DNA of 5,535 nt, from contig SKWE01000009.1 in assembly GCA_007129055.1 (NCBI GenBank), forward strand, positions 1-5,535, written 5' to 3'. Numbering within the stretch: the first letter of the stretch is position 1; each line of letters starts with the position of its first letter. The translations under genes and the position numbers were made by a program. Below are positions 1 through 5,352 of the stretch, piece after piece. Below the pieces are notes generated by a model that was given only the letters and a program-made list of their open reading frames with translations, ran no database searches and was not told the origin of the DNA. This DNA is from Syntrophomonadaceae bacterium (GTDB lineage: Bacteria > Bacillota > Dethiobacteria > DTU022).

Positions 1-534
1 ATGCATGAACACCCAACCCAGGGCCTGCTGGACATGTTTACCATGCTTGATAAGAAAGGACGCCTTGAGAATTTAAAGGTGGTTATAGTCGGCGACATAA
101 GGCACAGCCGGGTTGCCCGTTCCAATATCTGGGGCCTTCAAAAAATGGGCGCAAAAGTTGTGGTTTCAGGCCCCCGAACGCTAATGCCATATGATCTTGA
201 TGTATTCGGGGTTGAATATGTTCCTTTCCTTGAAGAAGCAGTAGAGGGCGCCGATGTGGTTATGGCTCTCCGCCTGCAAAAAGAGCGCCAGGAGGGTGGG
301 CTTTTCCCCAGCCTGCGCGAATACAGCGAGCTATACGGCCTGACTACTGGTAGAATAGCCAGGGCAAAAGAAGATGTTTTAATCATGCACCCCGGCCCGA
401 TGAACCGGGGTATTGAAATAAGTTCAGAGATAGCAGATGGTCCACGTTCAGTTATCCTTGAGCAGGTTACTTCAGGTGTAGCTGTGCGAATGGCGCTTCT
501 CTATCTTTTGCTGGGAGGGACAAAAGAGGAATGA
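1..534 (+). CDS. pyrB: Aspartate carbamoyltransferase, catalytic chain (5'-truncated by window edge)
   Basis: Catalyses carbamoyl phosphate + L-aspartate to N-carbamoyl-L-aspartate, the committed step of cytoplasmic pyrimidine synthesis. Only the C-terminal 177 residues are visible of a family norm of about 305-310. The first codon is an internal Met of the GDGxHEHPTQ segment, not a start. Visible residues: HPTQ at 4-7 (carbamoyl phosphate-binding His and Gln of the family), GDIRHSRVARS at 31-41 (active-site Arg region), RLQKE at 91-95 (the Arg-x-Gln aspartate-binding motif) and HPGPMNRG at 130-137 (the Gram-positive form of the HPLPR loop). These lie in the aspartate-binding half of the enzyme. 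The final TGA overlaps the pyrC ATG by 4 nt (ATGA), so the two are probably translationally coupled. HPGP..NRG and the lack of a pyrI neighbour suggest a Bacillus-type unregulated trimer; that part is inference. Ornithine carbamoyltransferase is unlikely given the RLQKE motif and the context. Confidence 0.97.
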   Translation: MHEHPTQGLLDMFTMLDKKGRLENLKVVIVGDIRHSRVARSNIWGLQKMGAKVVVSGPRTLMPYDLDVFGVEYVPFLEEAVEGADVVMALRLQKERQEGGLFPSLREYSELYGLTTGRIARAKEDVLIMHPGPMNRGIEISSEIADGPRSVILEQVTSGVAVRMALLYLLLGGTKEE

Positions 535-1853
535 AAACCCTACTTATAAAGGGAGGAAGAGTAATAGATCCTTCCAGAAACCGAGATGCGCAGGCCGATC
601 TGCTGATAGCAGATGGCCACATAAAAAAAGTTCAGAAAGATATTAAACCGCCTTCCGAAGCAGAAGTGATAGAAGCGTCAGGCCTGGTGGTATTCCCCGG
701 GTTGATTGACATGCATGTCCACCTGCGCGATCCGGGCCAGGAATACAAGGAAGATATTTTTTCGGGCGCCAGGGCGGCGGCAGCAGGTGGCTACACTGCC
801 CTTGCGGCAATGGGCAATACCGAACCGGTTGCTGATGATCCATCCATAATCAGGTACGTAAAAGGAAGGGCAGAAGGCGCTGCTGTTAAGGTTTATCCTA
901 TCGGGGCCCTCTCGAAACAGCTGGAAGGTAAAGAGATGGCAGAAATCGGCAGGATGAAAAAGTTTGGCGCTGTGGCATTTTCCGATGATGGAAAACCTGT
1001 AGCCAATGGTACGCTGATGCGCAATGCTCTGCAGTACTCTGTGGGAATAGATGCGCTGATTATTGCCCATGAAGAAGATCCTTTTCTCTCCGCAGGAGGC
1101 ATGATGCACGAAGGATCGGTTTCTTCAATCCTCGGCCTGAGAGGTATTCCGGCAGCGGCAGAAGAGACCATGCTGGCCAGGGATTTGTTGCTGCTTAAAA
1201 TGAGCGGTGGCCGCCTGCATATAGCCCATGTTTCTACTGCCGGTTCAGTTGAAATGCTGCGCCGGGCAAAAGCTGAAGGGCTGCAGGTAACAGCAGAAGT
1301 AACACCCCATCACCTGCTGCTGACAGACAGGGCTGTTAAGAATACGGGTTACCATACCCATACAAAAGTCAACCCGCCGCTTCGTTCAGAAGAGGACCGC
1401 CAGGCGCTATGGGAAGGCTTATTGGACGGGACGATTGATGCCATCGCGTCAGACCATGCCCCGCATCATCCCGATGATAAGGATGTGGAATATGATTTTG
1501 CTCCATTCGGAATTTCAGGGCTCCAGACAAGCTTGCCCCTGATGCTAGACCAGCTTTCTTCAGGCAGGGTAAAGGGGCTCAGCCTATCCCTGCTGGCAGA
1601 GAAGATGAGTACTGCCCCGGCCCGGATCCTGGGAGTTGAAGGCGGGACACTGGAAGCGGGCAATCCGGCAGATATAACGATTATAGACCCGGAGAAAAGT
1701 TGTACTGTAAACCCGGAAAAATGGTATTCAAAATCCCGCAATACACCCTTTGCCGGTTTGCAGTTGAAAGGCGCTCCGGTATATACCCTGGTTAACGGTA
1801 GGGTTGTAATGAAGGAAGGTGTGGTTGTTGAAGAAAGGGAACACGTTGGTTAA
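531..1853 (+). CDS. pyrC: Dihydroorotase (class I, zinc amidohydrolase)
   Basis: Reversibly cyclises N-carbamoyl-aspartate to dihydroorotate, step 3 of UMP synthesis. The 440 residues are close to the usual 425-430 of Gram-positive PyrC. Amidohydrolase metal-site motifs appear in order: DMHVHLRDPG at 60-69 (His62 and His64), FSDDGKPV at 150-157 (the Asp that takes the place of carboxylated Lys as bridging ligand in this class), His180 (IIAHEED), His233 (HVST) and ASDHAPH at 306-312 (Asp308). NPPLRSEED near 281-289 matches the substrate-binding segment. A small beta-sandwich is formed by the two ends (KGGRVIDP at the start, VYTLVNGRVV near 417-426). ATG at 531 is supported by the family N-terminus and by a purine-rich GGGAGGG at 513-519. 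It overlaps the pyrB stop by 4 nt and the pyrK start by 8 nt. All metal ligands are present, so it should be active. Allantoinase or hydantoinase are alternatives in the superfamily but do not fit the operon. Confidence 0.98.
   Translation: MKTLLIKGGRVIDPSRNRDAQADLLIADGHIKKVQKDIKPPSEAEVIEASGLVVFPGLIDMHVHLRDPGQEYKEDIFSGARAAAAGGYTALAAMGNTEPVADDPSIIRYVKGRAEGAAVKVYPIGALSKQLEGKEMAEIGRMKKFGAVAFSDDGKPVANGTLMRNALQYSVGIDALIIAHEEDPFLSAGGMMHEGSVSSILGLRGIPAAAEETMLARDLLLLKMSGGRLHIAHVSTAGSVEMLRRAKAEGLQVTAEVTPHHLLLTDRAVKNTGYHTHTKVNPPLRSEEDRQALWEGLLDGTIDAIASDHAPHHPDDKDVEYDFAPFGISGLQTSLPLMLDQLSSGRVKGLSLSLLAEKMSTAPARILGVEGGTLEAGNPADITIIDPEKSCTVNPEKWYSKSRNTPFAGLQLKGAPVYTLVNGRVVMKEGVVVEEREHVG
1834..1840 (+). promoter_or_regulatory. 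Ribosome binding site that decides the pyrK start
   Basis: AAAGGGA lies 5 nt before a TTG at 1846. Starting there gives a 256-residue PyrK whose N-terminus (MVNSYSTAIVETKEI) lines up with the known Bacillus PyrK start, with Tyr at residue 5. Upstream in-frame alternatives (GTG 1819, TTG 1825 and 1828) would add residues that only re-read the end of pyrC. A GGAAGG at 1814-1819 could serve TTG 1828, so a slightly longer form is not excluded. Confidence 0.5.
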
Positions 1854-2616
1854 TAGCTACTCAACAGCAATAGTGGAAACGAAAGAGATTACTAGTGATC
1901 GCTATTGCAAACTTACCCTAAAAGCGCCGGCAGCATCTGTAAAAGGCCTGCCGGGGCAGTTTGTCATGTTATACCTGCCGAGTGAATATGGCCCAATGCT
2001 GCCCAGGCCTTTCAGCATTTATGCAACGGACCGTGAAAAAGGGTTAATATCACTATTGTTCGAGATCAGGGGCCGCGGTACTGAACTGGTTGCCGGATTT
2101 GATGAAGGATCCGGTATCAAGCTGCTTGGACCCTTAGGCAGTTGTTTTCCTGAACCTCCGCCAGGAGCCCTACTCCTGGCAGGAGGGTTGGGGGTTGCCC
2201 CCCTCGCTTTCCTGGCTAGACGCGCGAAAACTCCGGTGACCGTGCTTTACGCCGTGCAAAAAGCCGATAACCTTGCTTTTCAGCCGGAAGAGCTAACCAG
2301 GCCCGGTTTAATCCTGCACCTGGCTTCAGAAGACGGCAGTATTGGCTATGAAGGCACTGCCCTGGACCTTCTTGCCATGCACCTTGAACAGGCCTCTGCC
2401 CTTTACAGCTGCGGCCCGCGAAAAATGCTTTCAAAAGCCGCTTCCATGGCGGCAAAAGCCGGTATCGAATGTTTTCTATCCCTGGAAGAGAGAATGGCCT
2501 GCGGTATTGGCGCCTGCCTGGGCTGTGTAACAGAAACAGTACAGGGCTATAAGCGGGTCTGTTCGGATGGCCCTGTATTTGCGGCAGGAGAGGTGGTTTT
2601 CAATGGAAAAGCCTGA
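1846..2616 (+). CDS. pyrK: Dihydroorotate dehydrogenase B, FAD/[2Fe-2S] electron-transfer subunit
   Basis: Partner of PyrD in the class 1B heterotetramer. It passes electrons from the PyrD FMN through a [2Fe-2S] cluster and FAD to NAD+. With the TTG start the protein is 256 residues, the size of Bacillus PyrK. Domains in order: an FAD-binding beta-barrel with RPFSI at 54-58 and GRGT at 76-79; GPLGSCF at 95-101; an NAD-binding half with AGGLGVAPL at 112-120 and YSCGPRKML at 187-195; and a C-terminal cluster domain with Cys219, Cys224, Cys227 and Cys239 in the spacing C-x4-C-x2-C-x11-C. All four cluster ligands are present. It overlaps pyrC by 8 nt and pyrD by 14 nt. Ferredoxin-NADP reductase-like proteins such as the sulfide dehydrogenase beta subunit share the fold, but the position next to pyrD settles the role. 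The start codon is the least certain part. Confidence 0.95.
   Translation: MVNSYSTAIVETKEITSDRYCKLTLKAPAASVKGLPGQFVMLYLPSEYGPMLPRPFSIYATDREKGLISLLFEIRGRGTELVAGFDEGSGIKLLGPLGSCFPEPPPGALLLAGGLGVAPLAFLARRAKTPVTVLYAVQKADNLAFQPEELTRPGLILHLASEDGSIGYEGTALDLLAMHLEQASALYSCGPRKMLSKAASMAAKAGIECFLSLEERMACGIGACLGCVTETVQGYKRVCSDGPVFAAGEVVFNGKA
2586..2596 (+). promoter_or_regulatory. pyrD ribosome binding site inside pyrK
   Basis: AGGAGAGGTGG lies within the last codons of pyrK and ends 6 nt before the ATG at 2603. It is the strongest Shine-Dalgarno in the operon and rules in ATG 2603 over the upstream in-frame start at 2567. Confidence 0.7.
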
Positions 2617-3541
2617 TTTAAAAGTTAACCTTGGGGGAATAGCCCTGGAATCACCCATCCTGGCGGCATCGGGGCCTTTCGGTTACGGTCACCAGTACAG
2701 GGAGCTTAATGATTTTTCGCAGCTGGGAGCAATTATTGTAAAAGGGGTTTCCAGTGAACCCTGGGCTGGCAACCCTGCGCCGCGCCTGGCTGAAACTGCA
2801 TCGGGACTGCTGAATTCAATCGGTCTGCAAAACCCCGGACTAAAAAGTTTTCTCAGCGATGATCTGCCGCCTTTGCGTGATTGCGGAACAAAAATAATTG
2901 TAAATATCGTGGGGCGGACTATTGAAGAGTATGCTGCTGTCGCTTCCGGGTTGGACGGAATCGATGGAATAAACGGGCTGGAAGTAAATATATCCTGCCC
3001 CAACCTGAAAGCCGGAGGGATGGCTTTCGGCACCGATCCAGAAGCTACTCATAAAGTAGTTAGCGCCGTACGGCAGCAAACTTCTATACCTCTCCTGGTC
3101 AAGCTTTCTCCAAATGTCACGGACATAACCGTTATTGCGCTGGCGGCAGAAGATGCTGGGGCAGACGCGCTGTCCCTTATTAATACCCTGTCGGGAATGA
3201 CAATCGACATCGAAAGCGGCAGGCCATTTCTTGGCAACACCTTTGGCGGTCTGTCCGGCCCGGCTATTTTGCCGGTAGCCCTGAAGATGGTCTGGCAGGC
3301 TGCGGGGGCAGTTAAAATTCCGCTTTTGGGGATGGGCGGTATTACCAGCGCCTCTGATGTAGTTCAATTTCTACTGGCCGGGGCAAGCGCTGTAGCAGTG
3401 GGTACGGGAATATTCTACAACCCGGAAATCGTATCGGGGTTGAAAGAGGGTTTGGTTGAATACATGGTAAGGAAAAATATTTACAGGGTCGAAGATTTAA
3501 CAGCCCTGGCCCACAGGGGGGGTATAAATGATGAGCAGTGA
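2603..3541 (+). CDS. pyrD: Dihydroorotate dehydrogenase B, catalytic FMN subunit
   Basis: Oxidises dihydroorotate to orotate using FMN. Electrons leave through PyrK to NAD+, which makes this the cytoplasmic class 1B enzyme rather than the membrane quinone-linked class 2. The protein has 312 residues, almost exactly the length of Bacillus PyrD (311). TIM-barrel motifs in order: LAASGPFGYG at 20-29, VKGVS at 46-50, the substrate-binding NSIGLQNPG at 71-79, NISCPN at 129-134 carrying the catalytic Cys132 (Cys marks class 1; class 2 has Ser), KLSPNV at 167-172, the FMN phosphate-binding segments GGLSGPA near 215-221 and GMGGITSASD at 243-252, and GTGIFYNP at 267-274. It begins 14 nt inside pyrK, from an AGGAGAGGTGG site, and ends 14 nt inside pyrF. 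The tight coupling to pyrK fits stoichiometric assembly of the complex. Confidence 0.97.
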   Translation: MEKPDLKVNLGGIALESPILAASGPFGYGHQYRELNDFSQLGAIIVKGVSSEPWAGNPAPRLAETASGLLNSIGLQNPGLKSFLSDDLPPLRDCGTKIIVNIVGRTIEEYAAVASGLDGIDGINGLEVNISCPNLKAGGMAFGTDPEATHKVVSAVRQQTSIPLLVKLSPNVTDITVIALAAEDAGADALSLINTLSGMTIDIESGRPFLGNTFGGLSGPAILPVALKMVWQAAGAVKIPLLGMGGITSASDVVQFLLAGASAVAVGTGIFYNPEIVSGLKEGLVEYMVRKNIYRVEDLTALAHRGGINDEQ

Positions 3542-4235
3542 TCCCCGCCGTTTACTGGTAGCCCTTGACCATTCCGAACCCGGGCAGGCTTTAAAAATCG
3601 TAGAGTCTTTAGCACCACTCGGGGTGGGTTTTAAGGTAGGGCTGCAGCTATTTATGGCAGGAGGGCGGAGCCTGGTTAAGGAGCTTGCGGCTAATCATAA
3701 AATCTTTCTTGACCTTAAGTTTCATGATATACCGAACACGGTAGCTGCAGCAGTGCGTGAAGCAGCGGGGCTTGGCATCTGGATGTTGAATGTTCATGCT
3801 TCCGGGGGAAGGGAAATGATGAGGGCAGCAGCTGCAGCAGCCAGTGAATTTAGCCCCGCCCCGCTTGTCATGGCTGTTACCGTCCTGACCAGCCTGGACA
3901 ACAAAGATTTAACCGAAACCGGGTGCAGCGATACTACGGGATCGCAGGTTTTAAGGCTTTCCCGCCTGGCTGCTAACTGCGGCCTGGATGGTGTAGTCTG
4001 TTCTGCACATGAAATAAGGGATATAAAAAATGCGCTGTTTCCCCGTTTTATTACCGTAACTCCCGGTATTCGTCCTGCGGGCAGCGGGCAGGACGACCAG
4101 GTTCGCACGGCACTGCCGTCAACAGTAACCAGCCAGGGTGGGGATTACCTTGTAGTTGGACGTCCCATCACCGCGGCTGCAGATCCACTGCAGACTGCCG
4201 GCTGCATTCTATCAGAAATGGGGGGCGATTTATAA
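3528..4235 (+). CDS. pyrF: Orotidine 5'-phosphate decarboxylase
   Basis: Decarboxylates OMP to UMP, the last step of the pathway, in the cytoplasm. The 235 residues are typical of the bacterial short form. Motifs: VALD at 11-14 (substrate-binding Asp14), FKVG at 35-38 (Lys36), the signature DLKFHDIPNT at 62-71 with the catalytic Asp62, Lys64 and Asp67, TPGIR at 178-182 and the phosphate-gripping GRPIT at 211-215. The charged Lys36/Asp62/Lys64/Asp67 network is intact. Two adjacent ATGs (3528 and 3531) are possible starts behind a G-rich AGGGGGGG stretch at about 3515-3522; either gives essentially the same protein. The gene overlaps pyrD by 14 nt, and its TAA is followed directly by the pyrE ATG. 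The related KGPDC/HPS family is excluded by the TPGIR and GRPIT motifs and the context. Confidence 0.97.
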   Translation: MMSSDPRRLLVALDHSEPGQALKIVESLAPLGVGFKVGLQLFMAGGRSLVKELAANHKIFLDLKFHDIPNTVAAAVREAAGLGIWMLNVHASGGREMMRAAAAAASEFSPAPLVMAVTVLTSLDNKDLTETGCSDTTGSQVLRLSRLAANCGLDGVVCSAHEIRDIKNALFPRFITVTPGIRPAGSGQDDQVRTALPSTVTSQGGDYLVVGRPITAAADPLQTAGCILSEMGGDL

Positions 4236-4799
4236 ATGAATAATGATAAACTCCTTTCTTTATTGAAAGAAACGGGAGTCTTGATGGAGGGTCATTTTCT
4301 GCTCACCTCCGGGAAACACAGCGGCCGGTTTCTGCAATGCTCACAGCTTTTGCAGTATCCTGAATACACGGCAGAAATCTGCAGGTTGATGGCCAAACCT
4401 TTTGAAGAAGACAATATCTCCGCCGTAATCGGCCCGGCCATGGGTGGCGTTATCCTGGCTTACGAAACAGCCCGGGCACTACAAACCAGGGCACTGTATG
4501 CCGAACCGGCGGAAGGAAAAATGGTTCTCCGGCGCGGCTTTAAGCTGGCAAAAAAGGAGAGGGTTCTGGTGGTTGAGGATGCTGTTACAACGGGAGGATC
4601 GGTGCAGAAAGTTCTTGATCTGCTGAGAACACTTGAAGTAGAAGCTGTCGGGGTAGCGGTGTTGATAGACAGGTCAGGGGGCAAAGTTGATTTTGGCCTG
4701 CCCGCACATTACCTGCTCAGCATGAATATAGATTCTTACGACCCGGAAGCCTGCCCCCTTTGTAAAGCAGGCATCCCGCTGCAGAAACCTAAAAGCTAA
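4236..4799 (+). CDS. pyrE: Orotate phosphoribosyltransferase, Thermus-type
   Basis: Transfers ribose-5-phosphate from PRPP to orotate, giving OMP for PyrF. The 187 residues include the PRPP-binding motif VLVVEDAVTTGGS at 110-122 (acidic pair Glu114-Asp115 and the TTGG phosphate loop), TSGKHSGRF at 24-32 near the N-terminus (substrate-binding) and the conserved IGPAMGGV at 65-72. The flexible loop reads AEPAEGKMVLRRGF at 89-102 instead of the K-x-x-K-x-HG of the enterobacterial enzyme. The C-terminus ends in YDPEACPLCKAGIP (168-181), with paired Cys173 and Cys176. Both traits match what I recall of the Thermus-like PyrE subfamily, found in many Clostridia and thermophiles. The ATG follows the pyrF TAA with no spacer; a G-run at 4220-4225 may serve as its binding site. 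It is the last gene of the operon, and no clear intrinsic terminator follows. Confidence 0.95.
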   Translation: MNNDKLLSLLKETGVLMEGHFLLTSGKHSGRFLQCSQLLQYPEYTAEICRLMAKPFEEDNISAVIGPAMGGVILAYETARALQTRALYAEPAEGKMVLRRGFKLAKKERVLVVEDAVTTGGSVQKVLDLLRTLEVEAVGVAVLIDRSGGKVDFGLPAHYLLSMNIDSYDPEACPLCKAGIPLQKPKS

Positions 4800-4826
4800 T
4801 CACCGTGACAGAAACAAGGTAGCATG

Positions 4827-4854
4827 GAGCAGTGTTGCTTTATAGCAAATTACC
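4827..4854 (+). repeat. Left terminal inverted repeat
   Basis: 28 bp, starting GAGCAGTGTTGC. It contains its own small palindrome, TTGCT-TTAT-AGCAA (4835-4848). Its inner ATTACC (4849-4854) can also pair locally with GGTAAT at 4867-4872, in competition with the core's closing stem. Confidence 0.65.
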
Positions 4855-4869
4855 GGTTTCGTTACAGGT

Positions 4870-4995
4870 AATGGCAGCGGTTCAGCTACAAGCTTTTGCT
4901 TGGGCTGCCCTCGAGACGCGTCATCCGTAACTTGGCTCTCGGCGGCCTCCGTCCGTGGAGGCCGGCCTGCTCCAGCCTTTGCTTCACCGGCCATT
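4870..4995 (-). ncRNA. Candidate structured RNA core, copy A (minus strand, inside the foldback element)
   Basis: Read on the minus strand, this 126-nt segment aligns end to end with the plus-strand segment 5168-5294. Shared blocks: 19/23 at the 5' end (GCCGGT...GCAA...CTGGAGC), 9/10 (GGCC.CCGAG), GGATGA, a GGG-N3-CCC hairpin, and 16/19 at the 3' end (AGCTGAACCG..TGC.ATT), with spacings equal or differing by 1 nt. The ends pair as AATGGC/GCCATT. Inside are a 7-bp hairpin GGCCTCC-ACGGAC-GGAGGCC, GACGCGTC (4922 to 4915) and GGG-CAG-CCC (4910 to 4902). The orientation is chosen by similarity to copy B. An open frame across it (TTG at 5033 to TGA at 4800) has no ribosome binding site and I do not call it. 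I cannot assign the segment to a known RNA family. Confidence 0.5.
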
Positions 4996-5013
4996 GCACT
5001 GCAACTCCACAAT

Positions 5014-5041
5014 GGTAATTGCCTATAAAGCAAAACTGCTC
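5014..5041 (-). repeat. Right terminal inverted repeat
   Basis: 28 bp whose reverse complement starts GAGCAGTTTTGC and matches the left repeat at 25/28 positions. The internal palindrome is weaker than on the left (TTGC at 5019-5022, GCAA at 5030-5033). Confidence 0.65.
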
Positions 5042-5047
5042 TAAATC

Positions 5048-5056
5048 TGGTATGAT
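5048..5056 (+). promoter_or_regulatory. Candidate extended -10 promoter toward copy B and tex
   Basis: TGGTATGAT fits the extended -10 form TGN-TATNAT, with 5 of 6 bases of the -10 consensus. No good -35 lies 17 nt upstream, where the right inverted repeat sits, but extended -10 sites can work without one. Transcription would start near 5063 and read through copy B into tex, giving a leader of about 300 nt. Confidence 0.4.
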
Positions 5057-5071
5057 ACTCCTATCTATGGA

Positions 5072-5102
5072 ATTATATTTTACTACAGAGACAGTTATTC
5101 AA
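5072..5102 (-). promoter_or_regulatory. Candidate minus-strand promoter toward copy A
   Basis: On the minus strand, TTGAAT (5102 to 5097) is followed after 19 nt by a perfect TATAAT (5077 to 5072). The spacer is 1-2 nt longer than ideal. Initiation near 5065 would transcribe the whole foldback element in the orientation of copy A, and then run antisense into pyrE if not stopped. Confidence 0.35.
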
Positions 5103-5126
5103 CCATTTGTGTCGTGTAATGAGAAA

Positions 5127-5156
5127 GCCTTATTTTAAAGCTAAGGCGAGCTTAAA
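5127..5156 (+). promoter_or_regulatory. Pair of mutually exclusive hairpins upstream of copy B
   Basis: GCCTTA (5127-5132) pairs with TAAGGC (5142-5147). An overlapping alternative pairs 5135-5142 with 5149-5156 (7 of 8 positions, core AGCT/AGCT). Both cannot form together. Neither is followed by a run of T, so this is not a standard intrinsic terminator. A role in a leader switch is speculative. Confidence 0.3.
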
Positions 5157-5167
5157 GTGAATGCTAT

Positions 5168-5294
5168 AAATTGCCGGTAAGGCAAGGCCTGGAGCGGGTT
5201 GGACGACAGGAAGTCGGCCACCGAGCGGGAGCTTAGGATGAGCTCATCGCAAGGGGAACCCAGGCGCAGGACCGAAGCTGAACCGTTGCAATTT
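5168..5294 (+). ncRNA. Candidate structured RNA core, copy B (tex leader region)
   Basis: This 127-nt segment is homologous to copy A in the opposite orientation. Its ends pair as AAATTGC (5168-5174) with GCAATTT (5288-5294). Compared with copy A, a U-A pair (5172/5290) replaces a G-C pair (4992/4873), which is a compensatory change. Other possible stems: GG.UU.GAC/GUC.GG.CC across 5197-5219 in the place of copy A's 7-bp hairpin, GATG-AGCT-CATC (5237-5248), GGG-GAA-CCC (5253-5261), and an alternative AAGCTGAA/TTCAGCTT (5275-5282 with 5293-5300) that would compete with the closing stem. It ends 68 nt before the tex ATG, so it could be a leader element or a separate small RNA. It lacks motifs I know for T-box, cobalamin, SAM, TPP or PyrR-binding RNAs. 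Confidence 0.5.
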
Positions 5295-5346
5295 CAGCTT
5301 GAACGATCCGCGAGCCGGGCTTTAAATATCAGGCAGAAATTAAAAC

Positions 5347-5352
5347 AGGGAG
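5347..5352 (+). promoter_or_regulatory. tex ribosome binding site
   Basis: AGGGAG lies 10 nt before the ATG at 5363. It supports that start and shows that translation of tex is independent of any upstream frame. Confidence 0.7.

Larger units (their letters stand above)
4827..5041. repeat. 215-bp foldback element with 28-bp terminal inverted repeats (MITE-like)
   Basis: The left end (4827-4854) and the reverse complement of the right end (5014-5041) match at 25 of 28 positions without gaps; both begin GAGCAGT and end AATTACC or AAATTACC. Inside are further inverted pairs: AATGGC (4870-4875) with GCCATT (4990-4995), GGCAGC (4873-4878) with GCTGCC (4904-4909), CAAGC-TTTT-GCTTG (4889-4902) and GGCCTCC-N6-GGAGGCC (4944-4963). 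The whole could fold into one long branched hairpin as RNA or single-stranded DNA. No transposase is encoded. I found no convincing target-site duplication at the edges, so insertion as a mobile element is plausible but not shown. It begins 27 nt after the pyrE stop. Confidence 0.65.

Noticed and set aside
1..3. ATG at position 1 as the pyrB start
   Set aside because: It encodes the Met within GDGMHEHPTQ, an internal active-site segment; about 130 N-terminal residues lie upstream of the window.
1819..1845. GTG at 1819 as the pyrK start
   Set aside because: It would add nine residues without family support; TTG 1846 gives the usual 256 residues and has a nearby purine-rich site.
2567..2602. 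Upstream in-frame start for pyrD
   Set aside because: ATG 2603 has a strong AGGAGAGGTGG site and the family's N-terminus; the earlier start only re-reads pyrK sequence.
2840..3367. Long minus-strand open frames opposite pyrD and other pyr genes
   Set aside because: They are antisense shadows of well-supported enzymes, without binding sites or recognisable motifs.
4944..4963. GGCCTCC/GGAGGCC hairpin as an intrinsic terminator
   Set aside because: No T-run follows on either strand; it is part of the folded core instead.
4800..5033. Minus-strand 77-residue open frame (TTG start) over the foldback element
   Set aside because: No ribosome binding site, a start inside the inverted repeat, no recognisable domain, and the sequence is better explained as a folded RNA or repeat. 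Coding is kept only as a low-interest alternative.
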